From positions 1 through 64,000 of the IMG/VR virus record IMGVR_UViG_3300019360_000007: DNA of 64,000 bases, one strand, 5' to 3'. Of the stretch, positions 1 to 9,177 are shown piece after piece; position 1 is the first letter of the stretch; every line of letters begins with the position of its first letter. The notes beneath the pieces are model-generated. The model was given only the letters and a program-made list of their open reading frames with translations. It was not told the DNA's origin and ran no database searches. The DNA is from a virus. A program made the translations under genes and the position numbers.

Positions 1-552
1 CTCGTGCTGCTCTCCGAATCCCCACGCGGAGATGGGCCTGTCGCTGAAGTCGACCTTGGCGATGACCTCGACGACGGCCTCGGTGAGCAGGGTGAGTCCC
101 TCCTGCACGGTCTCCTCCGTGGCGCCCTGGAGAAGCAGGACGATCATGCGCCGAAGGAACTCGCGGTAGGTGAGATCGCCATCTACTTCGGGAGGACCGA
201 CAGGGGCCTTGCGCAGGTTCGGGAAAACCAGCGTCCCGATCATCTGCCAGATAAATTCTGGCCTGGCGAAGTCCACGTCCGACTCGAGGCTGATGTCCTC
301 CAGGGTGAGTTGTAGATTCGCGATCTGTTCTGCCGCCGCCTGGAACTGCAAGACATAGAATGGTCCCGGCACAGTCGAGACGTAGTTGGAGGGCAGCACC
401 TGCTGGAAAGTCCGAAGGACAGCGTCGACGACATCCCGACGTGTCCTGATCCCCTGCTGACCGGACACGGGAACGGGAGCAGGATTCTGCTCACGGGTGA
501 AAGGCAGATACGGCCGCTTGGGAATGATCGGAGGTTTCTTCTCGTCAACCAA
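1..552 (-). CDS. Baseplate-region protein, gpI position (partial, runs off the left edge)
   Basis: The reading frame starts at a TTG at 552 and stays open for 184 codons to the window edge. The TTG is chosen because a GGAGG ribosome-binding site lies 9 bases before it, and because it overlaps the TGA of the upstream gpJ-like gene by 8 bases, the usual junction style here. The protein begins MVDEKKPPIIPKRPYLPF and continues with amphipathic helices and an aromatic patch (ARPEFIWQMIGTLVFPN). No catalytic motif is visible. In P2-like and many large myophages the gene after gpJ encodes gpI or another baseplate wedge/fibre-connecting protein. That role is inferred only from position; I do not recognise the family from sequence. 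Confidence 0.75.
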   Translation of the reverse strand, partial: MVDEKKPPIIPKRPYLPFTREQNPAPVPVSGQQGIRTRRDVVDAVLRTFQQVLPSNYVSTVPGPFYVLQFQAAAEQIANLQLTLEDISLESDVDFARPEFIWQMIGTLVFPNLRKAPVGPPEVDGDLTYREFLRRMIVLLLQGATEETVQEGLTLLTEAVVEVIAKVDFSDRPISAWGFGEQHE

Positions 553-3500
553 GGCGCCTGTCCTCCGCGTAGGTGAACAGAAAATTCCCCGCCTTGAAGA
601 ACTCCAGCTCGCTGGCCTCGATATCCTGCACGCGGTCTTCGACCGAGGCCACGGTATATGTCACGGTGTAGGCATGGAGCTGTGGCCTGTCCTCAGCGTC
701 CAGCGAGACGAGGACTCTGTTCGCCGTCATCTGCTGTCGGATCGCCTGGATCTCAGCCGCGGTGTTGGCGGCCGGGAACTCGGACTGGATCGTCGCGTCA
801 TCGCTGAAGCTGGGGATGACGAGACCATCGTTGCCGATGAGGAAGGCGCGACCCGCCTGCTGGCTCAGGCTCTGCGGGTTCGACAATTGGAGTGTCATGG
901 AGAGATCGTCCTGGAAGACGCCCCGGAACAGGGAACCGTCACCGCCTCCGTTCGTCGTGGGGTTGTTGAGAGGGTCCTTGAGCAGCCAGGTCTTGACGGT
1001 GGTGGTCGAGTACGGGACGTCCGTGTTCCCGAGCAGGACCTCGACATCTCCCGAGGTGGAGGGCACGGACTCGCGAACGACGAGGGAACCCCCGGACCTG
1101 GCCAGCTTCGTCAGGGGGGACTGGACGTAGGACACGCCCCTCGTGTTGTCGATGACCGCGATGACGTCGCTCTGACGGACAGATCTGCCCATCGATAGCG
1201 CGCGGAGGAACGATGTCAGGTTCGTCCTCACGTTGGTGTCGACCGCGCTCACTCGGACTCCTTGCCGGACCACGACGGTTGCCGTGACGTCCGTCGGGAC
1301 AGGGACCGCGGCCTTGACGAGGACGTCCGCGGTGAGGTGCTTGCGCTCATCGACGGCTTCCTGGACGGTGGGGATGACGAAGTTGGTGTCGTACGCGACC
1401 GTGAAGTTCTCGACGTGCTGGTAGTCGACCAGGACGCTCTGACCGCTGGCGATCTGGCTGTTCGGCGTGCGTCTAATCGCCAGGGCGGACGTCTGCGTAC
1501 CCGGGACGATCAGGTAGTCGGAGATACCACTAGGATTTTCTGGGCCTCGGAACACCACGGTCCTGTCCAGGTTGAACACGGCGACCGTGAGCGGGTTGGC
1601 TCCTAGATTCAGGAGAAGCTCATTGAATTCGCCGATGAGGATGTGCTGCTCGCCGGACACTGCGATGAGACTGCCACTGGGGACTCCGTTGACCTGCACG
1701 ATGTCGATGTAGGACCGCGCGCGCACGGACCGGCCGTCGAGAAGCGGATCATCCGGCTGCACGAAGGTCCAGTTCTCCTGCGGAAGATTTCCAGAGATCT
1801 GGCCCGTGACGCTGACGACATCGATGACGGGTTGCCTGGGGAGTACGAAACGCGTCGAGGTGACGTATCTGTAGTCCCCCAGGAGGATGTTGCCGAGCGT
1901 CACGGTCGGCTGGCCCACGCCGTTGGACAGCTGGATCGTGTTGAAGTCGAGGATCTGGACGTCCGTGAGGTCGAAGAAGCTGCCCGTGGTGGCGTTGCGC
2001 AAACCAAGGCCGAGAGCAGGGTCGTCCAGCATCTCGGCTATGGGGTTGGACCCGGACAAGTTTGAATCGAGCGCCCTGAACACCAAGTCGAGCGGATTCC
2101 CGATGACCACGAACTGCACGTCCTCGGCAATCTCGAAGGTGAAGGCGAATGAGTCGGTGACCCGACCCCCAGACTCTCCCCTGACCCACACGTCGACCTT
2201 GCCTCCAACGTGCTTGTCGAAGTCTGTGTCAAAGTCTCTCTGCATGACGGCGTCCCCGGCAGACACGACGCGCGCGTCCTCGACCCCGGCGACGTCGGCG
2301 GCCACCTGGAGCGTCCCCAGCTCGGTACCGCTGTCGACCGCGGCCAAGGCTCGTCGGGCCCTGACGGACAGTTGGAGGTTGTTCTCTCGCGGCTGTCCGC
2401 CGAACGTGGGACTCCGGTTGGTGACGGACAGGCCGCTCAGGCCGCTGACAATGGTGCGGATCTGTCCGGCCCCGAGATTCCCGCTCGAGCCGGGCTGGAC
2501 CGCCTCGACAGGCACGTCGACCTGGAAGAATCCAGTGGCAGGATTGAAGAACGATGCGACGTTGTTGATCGGGATCGATGCGTCCGACGTGGTCGTGAAC
2601 TGGATCGACCCACTGGCGACGATGCTCCCGAGAGGGATGAAGAGGGTCGCCGTGGGAGTCCGCCTCGTGAAGAACGTGACGAACCCGCGCGCCCGAACTC
2701 CGGCCTTGCGGAACACGTTGTTGCGGCTGGCCAGCTGATCGAACGCCGCGTCGACGATCGCCTGGATCTCGTCCGGGTTGACGATCCCGAAGACCCTGCC
2801 GAGAGCCTGCTTGTAGACGGACCTGACGACGGGCGTGGACGACCCGTCTGGCTCGACGCCATCGATCTGCAGCAGAGTGTCGAACGACTGGACGCGGTAC
2901 GTGAAGTCGACGAGGAGTCTGAGGCGTGCCACCTCGTTGGAGATCGGATCCACGAACACGTCCCGGATGACAGCTCCGGGCTGGACCGCCAGCTGGGGCG
3001 TCGTTCGCGTGAGCGACGCGATGGTGTCCTGAACGATCTGAAGACGCGCGGGGGCAGGGAACGTGCCGACAGTGGCGTCGATCAAGACGGGCAATCCCAC
3101 AACCTCGGCCGAGAACGAGGACTCGATCTCCGTCTGCATGCCCTCGTCGAAGAAGATGGCCGTGGCGACATAGAACAGGGGTTCCGTGATGGGTGTACTG
3201 GCGAATTCGCCGATGGGCACCGTCGGAGGAGTACTGTTGGGCCCGAACTGGCGATTGTGCAGGAACGAGAAGAACCTGCGCGAGACGACAGAGGCGACCG
3301 ACAGAGTCGTCCTGATGGTGAAGGTCGTCTCCGGGACCTCGTAGACGACCGTGAAGTCCGTCTTGAGCAGGTTGGCCTGCTCCTGTTCCGTGATTGCCGC
3401 GGCCAGCTCGGGCGTGAGGACGATGTTCTCCAGGTTCTCGATCACGTCCGACGTACGCGTCTGGGTCTCTTGTACCTGGACGAACAGTGGATCGGCGGCC

Positions 3501-4090
3501 GGAGTCCCGTCAGGATTGGTCGCCACGGAGCTGTCCACCTGTGTGGACCCGATGTTCGTCGTCTCCTCGACGTTCTCGGCGTCGCTCACGGCATCGATGT
3601 TGACTCGCTGGTAACCGACTGCTCCTCCTCCCTGGAATCTCGACGCGTAGAAGTTGACGCCGCGGAAGCGCGAGTCAGCGACGCCCTCAACCCGTACGAG
3701 GACCGAGTCGGCTCGACGCTCGACGCTGACATTGGTCGGACGCGTGCCGATCAGTCCAATGTCGGAGTCCTGGACGAGCGTGACCTCCAGCCGGGCTGGG
3801 GCAGAGACGGCTCCCGCGAACGAGATGGAGCGTACCTCGATCACGTTGAGGCCAGCGGCGAGATCGAGGCCGTCCGGGAACGCGGCTGGGTTGGGGAACG
3901 AGAACGTGTTTCCCTCGAAGACGATCAGGTCTGGATCGGACGTGAACGGGTTACCGCGGATGCTGATCTGCATGTCCACGGTGTCGGCGTCCATGCTCCC
4001 CGCGAAGAAGCGGCTGACCATGGTCGTCGAGAAAATCGTCGTTTCTCGCGAGATGCCGTCTGGTCCTGCGATCTTCGGAGTGGAGACCAT
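545..4090 (-). CDS. Baseplate wedge protein, gpJ-like (Baseplate_J family)
   Basis: Protein of 1181 residues, ATG start. The middle (roughly residues 465-620) carries the signature of the baseplate J / T4 gp6 family: a beta-rich segment, then GNLGAGQIRTIVSGLSG, a conserved GG turn, and an Arg-rich helix (SVRARRAL) that leads into the wedge dimerisation region. P2 gpJ is about 300 residues, so this version is three to four times longer. It has a beta-rich N-terminal extension (residues 1-400) and a beta-rich C-terminal half. It lies 6 bases downstream of the gp25-like gene and overlaps the gpI-position gene, the classical W-J-I order. Expected role: a wedge subunit of the baseplate that carries the contraction signal to the sheath. 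Domain assignment is confident; the function of the extra segments is unknown. Confidence 0.85.
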   Translation of the reverse strand: MVSTPKIAGPDGISRETTIFSTTMVSRFFAGSMDADTVDMQISIRGNPFTSDPDLIVFEGNTFSFPNPAAFPDGLDLAAGLNVIEVRSISFAGAVSAPARLEVTLVQDSDIGLIGTRPTNVSVERRADSVLVRVEGVADSRFRGVNFYASRFQGGGAVGYQRVNIDAVSDAENVEETTNIGSTQVDSSVATNPDGTPAADPLFVQVQETQTRTSDVIENLENIVLTPELAAAITEQEQANLLKTDFTVVYEVPETTFTIRTTLSVASVVSRRFFSFLHNRQFGPNSTPPTVPIGEFASTPITEPLFYVATAIFFDEGMQTEIESSFSAEVVGLPVLIDATVGTFPAPARLQIVQDTIASLTRTTPQLAVQPGAVIRDVFVDPISNEVARLRLLVDFTYRVQSFDTLLQIDGVEPDGSSTPVVRSVYKQALGRVFGIVNPDEIQAIVDAAFDQLASRNNVFRKAGVRARGFVTFFTRRTPTATLFIPLGSIVASGSIQFTTTSDASIPINNVASFFNPATGFFQVDVPVEAVQPGSSGNLGAGQIRTIVSGLSGLSVTNRSPTFGGQPRENNLQLSVRARRALAAVDSGTELGTLQVAADVAGVEDARVVSAGDAVMQRDFDTDFDKHVGGKVDVWVRGESGGRVTDSFAFTFEIAEDVQFVVIGNPLDLVFRALDSNLSGSNPIAEMLDDPALGLGLRNATTGSFFDLTDVQILDFNTIQLSNGVGQPTVTLGNILLGDYRYVTSTRFVLPRQPVIDVVSVTGQISGNLPQENWTFVQPDDPLLDGRSVRARSYIDIVQVNGVPSGSLIAVSGEQHILIGEFNELLLNLGANPLTVAVFNLDRTVVFRGPENPSGISDYLIVPGTQTSALAIRRTPNSQIASGQSVLVDYQHVENFTVAYDTNFVIPTVQEAVDERKHLTADVLVKAAVPVPTDVTATVVVRQGVRVSAVDTNVRTNLTSFLRALSMGRSVRQSDVIAVIDNTRGVSYVQSPLTKLARSGGSLVVRESVPSTSGDVEVLLGNTDVPYSTTTVKTWLLKDPLNNPTTNGGGDGSLFRGVFQDDLSMTLQLSNPQSLSQQAGRAFLIGNDGLVIPSFSDDATIQSEFPAANTAAEIQAIRQQMTANRVLVSLDAEDRPQLHAYTVTYTVASVEDRVQDIEASELEFFKAGNFLFTYAEDRRLG

Positions 4091-4096
4091 GGTCGA

Positions 4097-5275
4097 TCAC
4101 CTCACAGCGATACCCGGGAGCGCCCTGGTTCTCGGATCGAGACCGAAGCCTTCCAGTCCCAGAGAGAGACCGTTGCTGCCGGCCAGGGCCGCAGTCCCGG
4201 GAGCCGCGAAGACGGTCGTAATCACGACGGGGACGTTGGACGCGTTGGACGCGACAATCTCGACCGCAAACACGGTCGGATCGAACTCGGAGGGGAAGGT
4301 GTTGATGGAGATGACCGACGCCAGCTTCTCCCGTGCCGTGATCTCCTGGAAACGCCCCTGGATGTCCTGGAGCCTCTGGTAGACCGAAAGCGCGGCGATG
4401 ACGTCCTCATTGACGGTCGCCGTCGTCCCGAGGAGCGCCTTGGTCCCGATACGAGTGAGAAGGATGCTCCCGTACTCCGGGTGGAACGGGTTCGATCGCT
4501 TGATGGTGCTAAGGATCTTAAGGACTCCCTGATTGAGCAGGTCCTCGTTCTGCACCGTCAACGGCCCCCCGCTGGCGGCGATCAGGTAGTCGTTCTCTAT
4601 CCCGAACGACTGGCATCGCCTGCACTCGGACTGGTAAGTGGTGTAGGAGACCTTGAACACCGGATTCTGTCGAACTGGCTCGCGAAACTTGGGGAAGCGC
4701 GTGGGCACGGTCCTGACGCTCTCCAGGCCTGGAGTCGATCGGACGATATCCCGCTCCGCAAAGTCCCAGGGGGGATAGACCTGTCGCCCGCGAGCCTGGG
4801 TCTGGAAGGTGAAGCCGAGAGCTTCGGCCGCGGCCCCATGAACGGAGATCCGAGACAGCCTCCCGACATCGGCGAAGTCAGTCACCAGGAGATGCCCTGC
4901 CCCGTCGTCCTCGACCTGGATGCGCGTGTTCGCATCTCGCAGCGCGGCCCGAACGGCGCGCACGACTTCGCTCGTCGGCACCCTCGTCCCGACAGGCAAC
5001 GAGATGTCCTGCGTCGCCGTGGTCCTGTTGGAGATCGATATCTCGTTCTCGTTCTTGAGGATCCTGAACGGCGCGCTGACTGTTCCCGCGAGCTGCGCCC
5101 GGCTGTGGAGACCCGCGGGTGGGATCGTCACCTCGTCGTTCGCGGTGATCCTGATGTGGGCCGAGGACGCCACCGGCTGGAGCGTCCGCAGCTCCATCCT
5201 GTCGGCGGCCAGCGGAACCTCCTCCTCGACCGTGAGGTGGGGGCAGGCGTGGGCCAGCTGGAAATCGAAACTCAT
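4097..5275 (-). CDS. Baseplate wedge protein with C-terminal gp25-like domain
   Basis: Protein of 392 residues. The C-terminal third (about residues 255-350) matches the gp25/gpW baseplate wedge fold: NPFHPEYGSILLTRIG, then a helix with VYQRLQDIQGRFQ, then a beta strand pair ending VFAVEIVASNAS. T4 gp25 is only 132 residues, so this protein carries an additional N-terminal beta-rich domain of about 230 residues. Between the two is a short Cys-x2-Cys segment (SECRRCQSFG, near residue 214), which might bind a metal. It sits directly before the gpJ-like gene, the conserved neighbour of gp25/gpW. In known contractile systems gp25 initiates sheath polymerisation on the baseplate, so it should contact the unusually large sheath encoded at 42.5-50 kb. 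The start is the first ATG after a 30-base gap. Confidence 0.8.
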   Translation of the reverse strand: MSFDFQLAHACPHLTVEEEVPLAADRMELRTLQPVASSAHIRITANDEVTIPPAGLHSRAQLAGTVSAPFRILKNENEISISNRTTATQDISLPVGTRVPTSEVVRAVRAALRDANTRIQVEDDGAGHLLVTDFADVGRLSRISVHGAAAEALGFTFQTQARGRQVYPPWDFAERDIVRSTPGLESVRTVPTRFPKFREPVRQNPVFKVSYTTYQSECRRCQSFGIENDYLIAASGGPLTVQNEDLLNQGVLKILSTIKRSNPFHPEYGSILLTRIGTKALLGTTATVNEDVIAALSVYQRLQDIQGRFQEITAREKLASVISINTFPSEFDPTVFAVEIVASNASNVPVVITTVFAAPGTAALAGSNGLSLGLEGFGLDPRTRALPGIAVR

Positions 5276-5305
5276 CGGCTCGTCTCGTGCCTCGGTATAG
5301 GGTCA

Positions 5306-6250
5306 TCACCCGTGAGCGAACGGGTCCGTCCCCTCCGGATTCTGGAAAAGAGTGTCGTAGTTTGAGATGCCCGTGGGCTCCTCGGGCGTTCCAAGGTTGA
5401 TCGCGTCGAAGTCAGGTTCTCCGTCGGGTCCGATCACGTAGAAGGTGCGGTCGATCTCGGATACGATCCTGGTCAGGTGGAGATTTCTCGCGAAGCGGTC
5501 CTGATCGGGCGGGAGGGGGAAGCTCTGGACGGATCCACCTACGGCCTGCTGGATGAGAGTGTCTCTCTCCTGGGTCAGTTGCTCTCGGAGGTCCATGAGC
5601 TTCACGATACGTCGTTCCAGCGCCCCGAGTTCCGTCAAGTTCTGTGCTGCCCATCTTCTCGCGTGGTCCGCCTTGATGGCGACCTTCGCCCCGGTCTCTC
5701 CCTGCTGGAAGTACTTGCCAGCGAGGGTGTACGGATCCCGTATGAACGTGGGCAATCCTCCCGGATACCTGCCCCCCGCCCCGTAGGAGTCCGTACTTCG
5801 CGGAGCGATCACTCCGTTGTACGGTTGATCGGCGGGATTTGAGGGAGGCCCGAGATCCGTGAAGACCTCGTTGGGGTCATCGTCGGGGTCCTCTTGAGGA
5901 TCCTCTGTCGTCGTGAACTGCACCTCGTCCGGCTGCAACCACAGCGAGATGCTCATGGGGTTGCCTCCAGCTGCCACATATGCTTGGACGAGCTTCTCCA
6001 GCGAAGATCCCGGCGTGACGACGAATCCCTCGCGCTCCTCCGTGACGTTCTCGACTTCCAGCTCGGCACCATCGGGAGTCTGCATGACCTCTCTGACACG
6101 CCTGTAGAAGACGGTGATGCGTCCGATACGTCGGAGTTCCGCATCGATAACGCGCAGGCGAGGAGCCACCGAGCGTCTCTCCGTCAGTATCCAGTTTCGG
6201 AAAGCTCGCCACTGCGCCTCGCGCATCGTGCCGAGGTAGTTGAACGGCAT
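5306..6250 (-). CDS. Conserved-type baseplate structural protein of unknown function
   Basis: Protein of 314 residues. The ATG overlaps the TGA of the upstream gene (TGATG), which fixes the start. It opens with a basic, aromatic helix region (MPFNYLGTMREAQWRAFRNW), followed by a predicted mixed domain, an acidic stretch (EDPQEDPDDDPNEV, around residues 120-135), a Gly/Pro-rich loop with tyrosines, and a long helix (roughly residues 200-240) rich in Leu, Glu and Arg that could form a coiled coil. No enzyme motif is visible and I do not recognise the family. Its place between the 882-residue protein and the gp25-like gene points to a baseplate component. Confidence 0.7.
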   Translation of the reverse strand: MPFNYLGTMREAQWRAFRNWILTERRSVAPRLRVIDAELRRIGRITVFYRRVREVMQTPDGAELEVENVTEEREGFVVTPGSSLEKLVQAYVAAGGNPMSISLWLQPDEVQFTTTEDPQEDPDDDPNEVFTDLGPPSNPADQPYNGVIAPRSTDSYGAGGRYPGGLPTFIRDPYTLAGKYFQQGETGAKVAIKADHARRWAAQNLTELGALERRIVKLMDLREQLTQERDTLIQQAVGGSVQSFPLPPDQDRFARNLHLTRIVSEIDRTFYVIGPDGEPDFDAINLGTPEEPTGISNYDTLFQNPEGTDPFAHG

Positions 6251-8898
6251 CAGGTGTCCCCCTTGAAGAGAGCTCTAAACACGTCGAGGGCCAAATTGGG
6301 GATGCCGCCGGCGAAGAGGATGATCCCGCCCCCATAGGCGTCGGCCGCCGGGTTCGGCGGAGGGATCGGCTTGTTCTGCGACGCCAAGAGGGCCGTCGTC
6401 ACGCCGTTGGTCCCGGGAGCCACGACGACGAGGCCGGCCGCCGGGACGATGCTGAGGAAGAACCGCAGGAGCCGCTGGATGAGAGCGTTGATGCGGTTGA
6501 GGAATGCCTGGAGTTCGCGGAGCCGAGACTGGAGATACTCGATGAAGCGGCGGATGGTCTCGGCGATGGACTCGATGGCGGCCTGTATGGAGCGGAGGAG
6601 AGCGAGGATCTGGTCGAAGAATCTGTCGATGGCCGGGATGCCCTGAGGGAACAGGCGAAAGGCAATCCAACCACGTTCGCGGGGTCGCACCTGGGGGCCG
6701 GCCGCTACTTGGAGGACGAACTGTGCTCCGACGTAGACGGAGTCTGGCACGAGGTTCCTGAAGAACGCCATCTGATTGAGTCGGGCGTTTTGCCTTGAAT
6801 AGACGACCGGCGCCATGTCGAATGATCCGCGTCCGCGGCTGCTATCCCCCTGCGCCGCGAAGAAGAAGTGCGGAGCGCGAGCCAGGACCGTGCGATCCGC
6901 TGTCTCCACAGCCACTCGGTCACTCCCTCGAGGATTGACGATGCCCAGAGCGAGAGGATTCGGAGCCACCCCGTTCAGGATGTCATCTCCACGCAGAAGC
7001 TCCATGGTCGAACCCCCCTCGAGCGTCGTGTCGGCGAAGGCGGGATCGACCGTGGCGAAGAAATCGCCGTCGTCGAACAGGATCTGGAAGTTGAGCAGGT
7101 CCTCCGCGATCTCGACCGCGAGCTGCCTGGCCGGTAGCGGCGGGAGATTCTGCGTGAGGAACCTGTTGGTCAGGTTGATGCAGTTGACGAAGAGACGACG
7201 ACGGAATTTGGGCACGGATGCACCGGCGTCTCCGAAGAACTTCTTGACGTAGCGTCGGCCCACGACCTGGATCATCAGGAACTTCGCGACCTCCTCGAGT
7301 CCCGTGGCGAGGCGCGCGTGGTCCTCGTACGCCTGCCAGAACGGCTCGATGAGCCCGCTGGCGAGCACGTCACCGCCTCCGGGCGGGTAGTTCACGGGAC
7401 CTCCCTTGCCGAGCAAGACGGGGATGTCGCTCCTGCTCAGGGCCATGATCGCTAGAGCCTCGGCCACGGCCCGCAGGTAGAGCTGCGTGCTGGCGTCCGG
7501 GAACAGGATCCGGGTCACGGACGAGGGCGGGCCGGCGTCGTTGAGGTCCACGTCCGGCGCTCGGGCCATGGGGAGCACGGGACCGTCCCTGTCGCGGAGC
7601 GACGTCTGGTCGACGAGAAACGAGTAGTCAGTCGCATTCTTGACCGACTTGTTGACTGCCCGGACTCGTACGAAGTACGCCTCGGGTTGCCTGTTGTCGT
7701 TCTTCCTCTGCAGGCGGTTGAGGAACCCGAGATCCCACTCGGCAGCAAACGGCATCGAGTCGAAGTTGAAGGTCGCTCCGAACCCCTTGCCGGGGAAGAA
7801 GAGGTTCTGCCCGAACGGCACGAAGAACGTCCGCTGGAGATAGAACTTACCTCCCTCCTGCATGTCGGACAGCTGAATCGGGGCCTGGTCGGAGAGGTTC
7901 TTGATCCCGTAGACGCGCACGGCATCGGGCTTGCGCTCGCCCTGGAAGTTGACGGCGTCGTTCCAGTTGATGGCCCCGCGGAGATCGAGTTGCTGGATTC
8001 CGCCGCGGAGGAGGATCGGGTTCCCGTCGTCGTCCCTGCAGTCGACCACCTCGATCTTCGCGGGCTGGTTCGTAAGTTCCATCTCCTCCAGCGTCCCCTC
8101 GATGGGACGCTCGCACACGATCTTGATCGGCTGCTCCAGGGTACTGATCTCGACCAGGAACCCGGCGGGCGGAAGAATCGGCGTGTCGGGCCACGGCGCG
8201 CCCGGGATCGGCGACATCTCCCACGTCAGGTTCACGGCGTTGTACGGCGAGTTGATGTTGTCATCGACCGTTCGGTTGAGATCGAAGCCCTTGAAGAACC
8301 CCTTGTTGAAGGAGAAGATCGTAGCGCCGTCGTACCCGTAGGTCGCCTGCACGTTGCTGACCTGGTTCAGCATCCGGGGCAGTGGGTAGCGCCTGTTGAA
8401 GAGCCCCAGGATGCTCCTGATCAGCTGGACGATGCGGTTGATGCCGCGGATGTCCGCCTGGACAAACAGGAAGACTGCGATGCACGAGGACAGCTCGCTG
8501 ATGTCGGGCCGGTTCGGGTCGCCGGTGTCGGTCAGGCGCGCGACCATCCGTCCCTCGTAGCCGAGGTAGCCGCCGCGGAGGGCCTGGAAATCTGGTCCCT
8601 GCAAGGCATAGAAGTCGCCGTGGATGTAGATGCCCAGCTGGCGCAGGTCGTTGAGAATGGTCTCGATGAGGTCTCTCAGAGCTTCGATGATCGCGATGAT
8701 AGGGTCGAGCAGCCCCGTGGCGAACACCTTGAGGATCTCAAGGACGGCGATGAGGATGTTGAGGATCTGGATGAGGAAGCTGAAGAACGCGTCGATGGCC
8801 TGCCGGACCGGTTCAAGGAAGTCCGGGATCTCCAGCGAGACGGTCTGCCAAGTACCAAGTACGCCCTGTTCCTGTGGGCCTTGTTCCGGGTTGGCCAC
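6250..8898 (-). CDS. Baseplate-region structural protein with hydrophobic helical ends
   Basis: Protein of 882 residues, GTG start with GGAGG placed 7 bases upstream. Both ends are strongly helical and apolar. Residues about 23-85 run FFSFLIQILNILIAVLEILK followed by more Leu/Ile heptads. Residues about 740-815 run IDRFFDQILALLRSIQAAIE into RLLRFFLSIVPAAGLVVVAP. The middle is beta-rich, with domains typical of virion proteins. The helical ends are amphipathic rather than clean transmembrane spans, so a helical bundle that assembles two termini together, or with other subunits, is more likely than membrane insertion; the latter cannot be excluded. Its neighbours are the 92-residue and 314-residue unknowns, all overlapping, so the three probably act in one baseplate substructure. 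I do not recognise the family. Confidence 0.75.
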   Translation of the reverse strand: MANPEQGPQEQGVLGTWQTVSLEIPDFLEPVRQAIDAFFSFLIQILNILIAVLEILKVFATGLLDPIIAIIEALRDLIETILNDLRQLGIYIHGDFYALQGPDFQALRGGYLGYEGRMVARLTDTGDPNRPDISELSSCIAVFLFVQADIRGINRIVQLIRSILGLFNRRYPLPRMLNQVSNVQATYGYDGATIFSFNKGFFKGFDLNRTVDDNINSPYNAVNLTWEMSPIPGAPWPDTPILPPAGFLVEISTLEQPIKIVCERPIEGTLEEMELTNQPAKIEVVDCRDDDGNPILLRGGIQQLDLRGAINWNDAVNFQGERKPDAVRVYGIKNLSDQAPIQLSDMQEGGKFYLQRTFFVPFGQNLFFPGKGFGATFNFDSMPFAAEWDLGFLNRLQRKNDNRQPEAYFVRVRAVNKSVKNATDYSFLVDQTSLRDRDGPVLPMARAPDVDLNDAGPPSSVTRILFPDASTQLYLRAVAEALAIMALSRSDIPVLLGKGGPVNYPPGGGDVLASGLIEPFWQAYEDHARLATGLEEVAKFLMIQVVGRRYVKKFFGDAGASVPKFRRRLFVNCINLTNRFLTQNLPPLPARQLAVEIAEDLLNFQILFDDGDFFATVDPAFADTTLEGGSTMELLRGDDILNGVAPNPLALGIVNPRGSDRVAVETADRTVLARAPHFFFAAQGDSSRGRGSFDMAPVVYSRQNARLNQMAFFRNLVPDSVYVGAQFVLQVAAGPQVRPRERGWIAFRLFPQGIPAIDRFFDQILALLRSIQAAIESIAETIRRFIEYLQSRLRELQAFLNRINALIQRLLRFFLSIVPAAGLVVVAPGTNGVTTALLASQNKPIPPPNPAADAYGGGIILFAGGIPNLALDVFRALFKGDT

Positions 8899-9177
8899 CT
8901 AGCGTCCTCCTCCGTGCTTCAGCCGTCGAAGCTGGTAGCTGAGGTCGTCGATCTGCTTCACGTCGCGGTCGGCCTGCTGCTGCAGGATGTCGCGCAGCTG
9001 TCCCAACAGCTCGGCGTACCGCTTGAAGGTGGGGATCTGTGCCTTGTCTCCGTCCTTGACGTGATCCTCGTTGCTGACCCACTCTCCGACAGGGAAACCC
9101 TCCGCGCGGAGGCGCTCCTTCACCTCCTCCACCGTCATCTTGGAGACGTCGAAGTCAAGCGGGCTGCGGTACTTCAT
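8899..9177 (-). CDS. Small coiled-coil protein between two large structural genes
   Basis: Protein of 92 residues. The ATG overlaps the TGA of the giant upstream gene (ATGA), and its TAG is directly followed by the next GTG, so it is tightly coupled on both sides. It begins MKYRSPLDFDVSKMTVEEVK. The second half (LLGQLRDILQQQADRDVKQI and on) has the heptad pattern of a short coiled coil and ends in a basic tail. No domain is recognised. The coupling suggests a stoichiometric partner or assembly helper of the 3645- or 882-residue proteins; this is inference from position. Confidence 0.75.
   Translation of the reverse strand: MKYRSPLDFDVSKMTVEEVKERLRAEGFPVGEWVSNEDHVKDGDKAQIPTFKRYAELLGQLRDILQQQADRDVKQIDDLSYQLRRLKHGGGR

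Noticed and set aside
2210-5365. Very long plus-strand open frame (1051 codons) opposite the gpJ- and gp25-like genes
   Set aside because: It is antisense to two well-supported genes with family motifs, has Arg/Asp/Gly-biased composition typical of the mirror frame in GC-rich DNA, and has no recognisable domain. Similar long plus-strand frames elsewhere in the window are rejected for the same reason.
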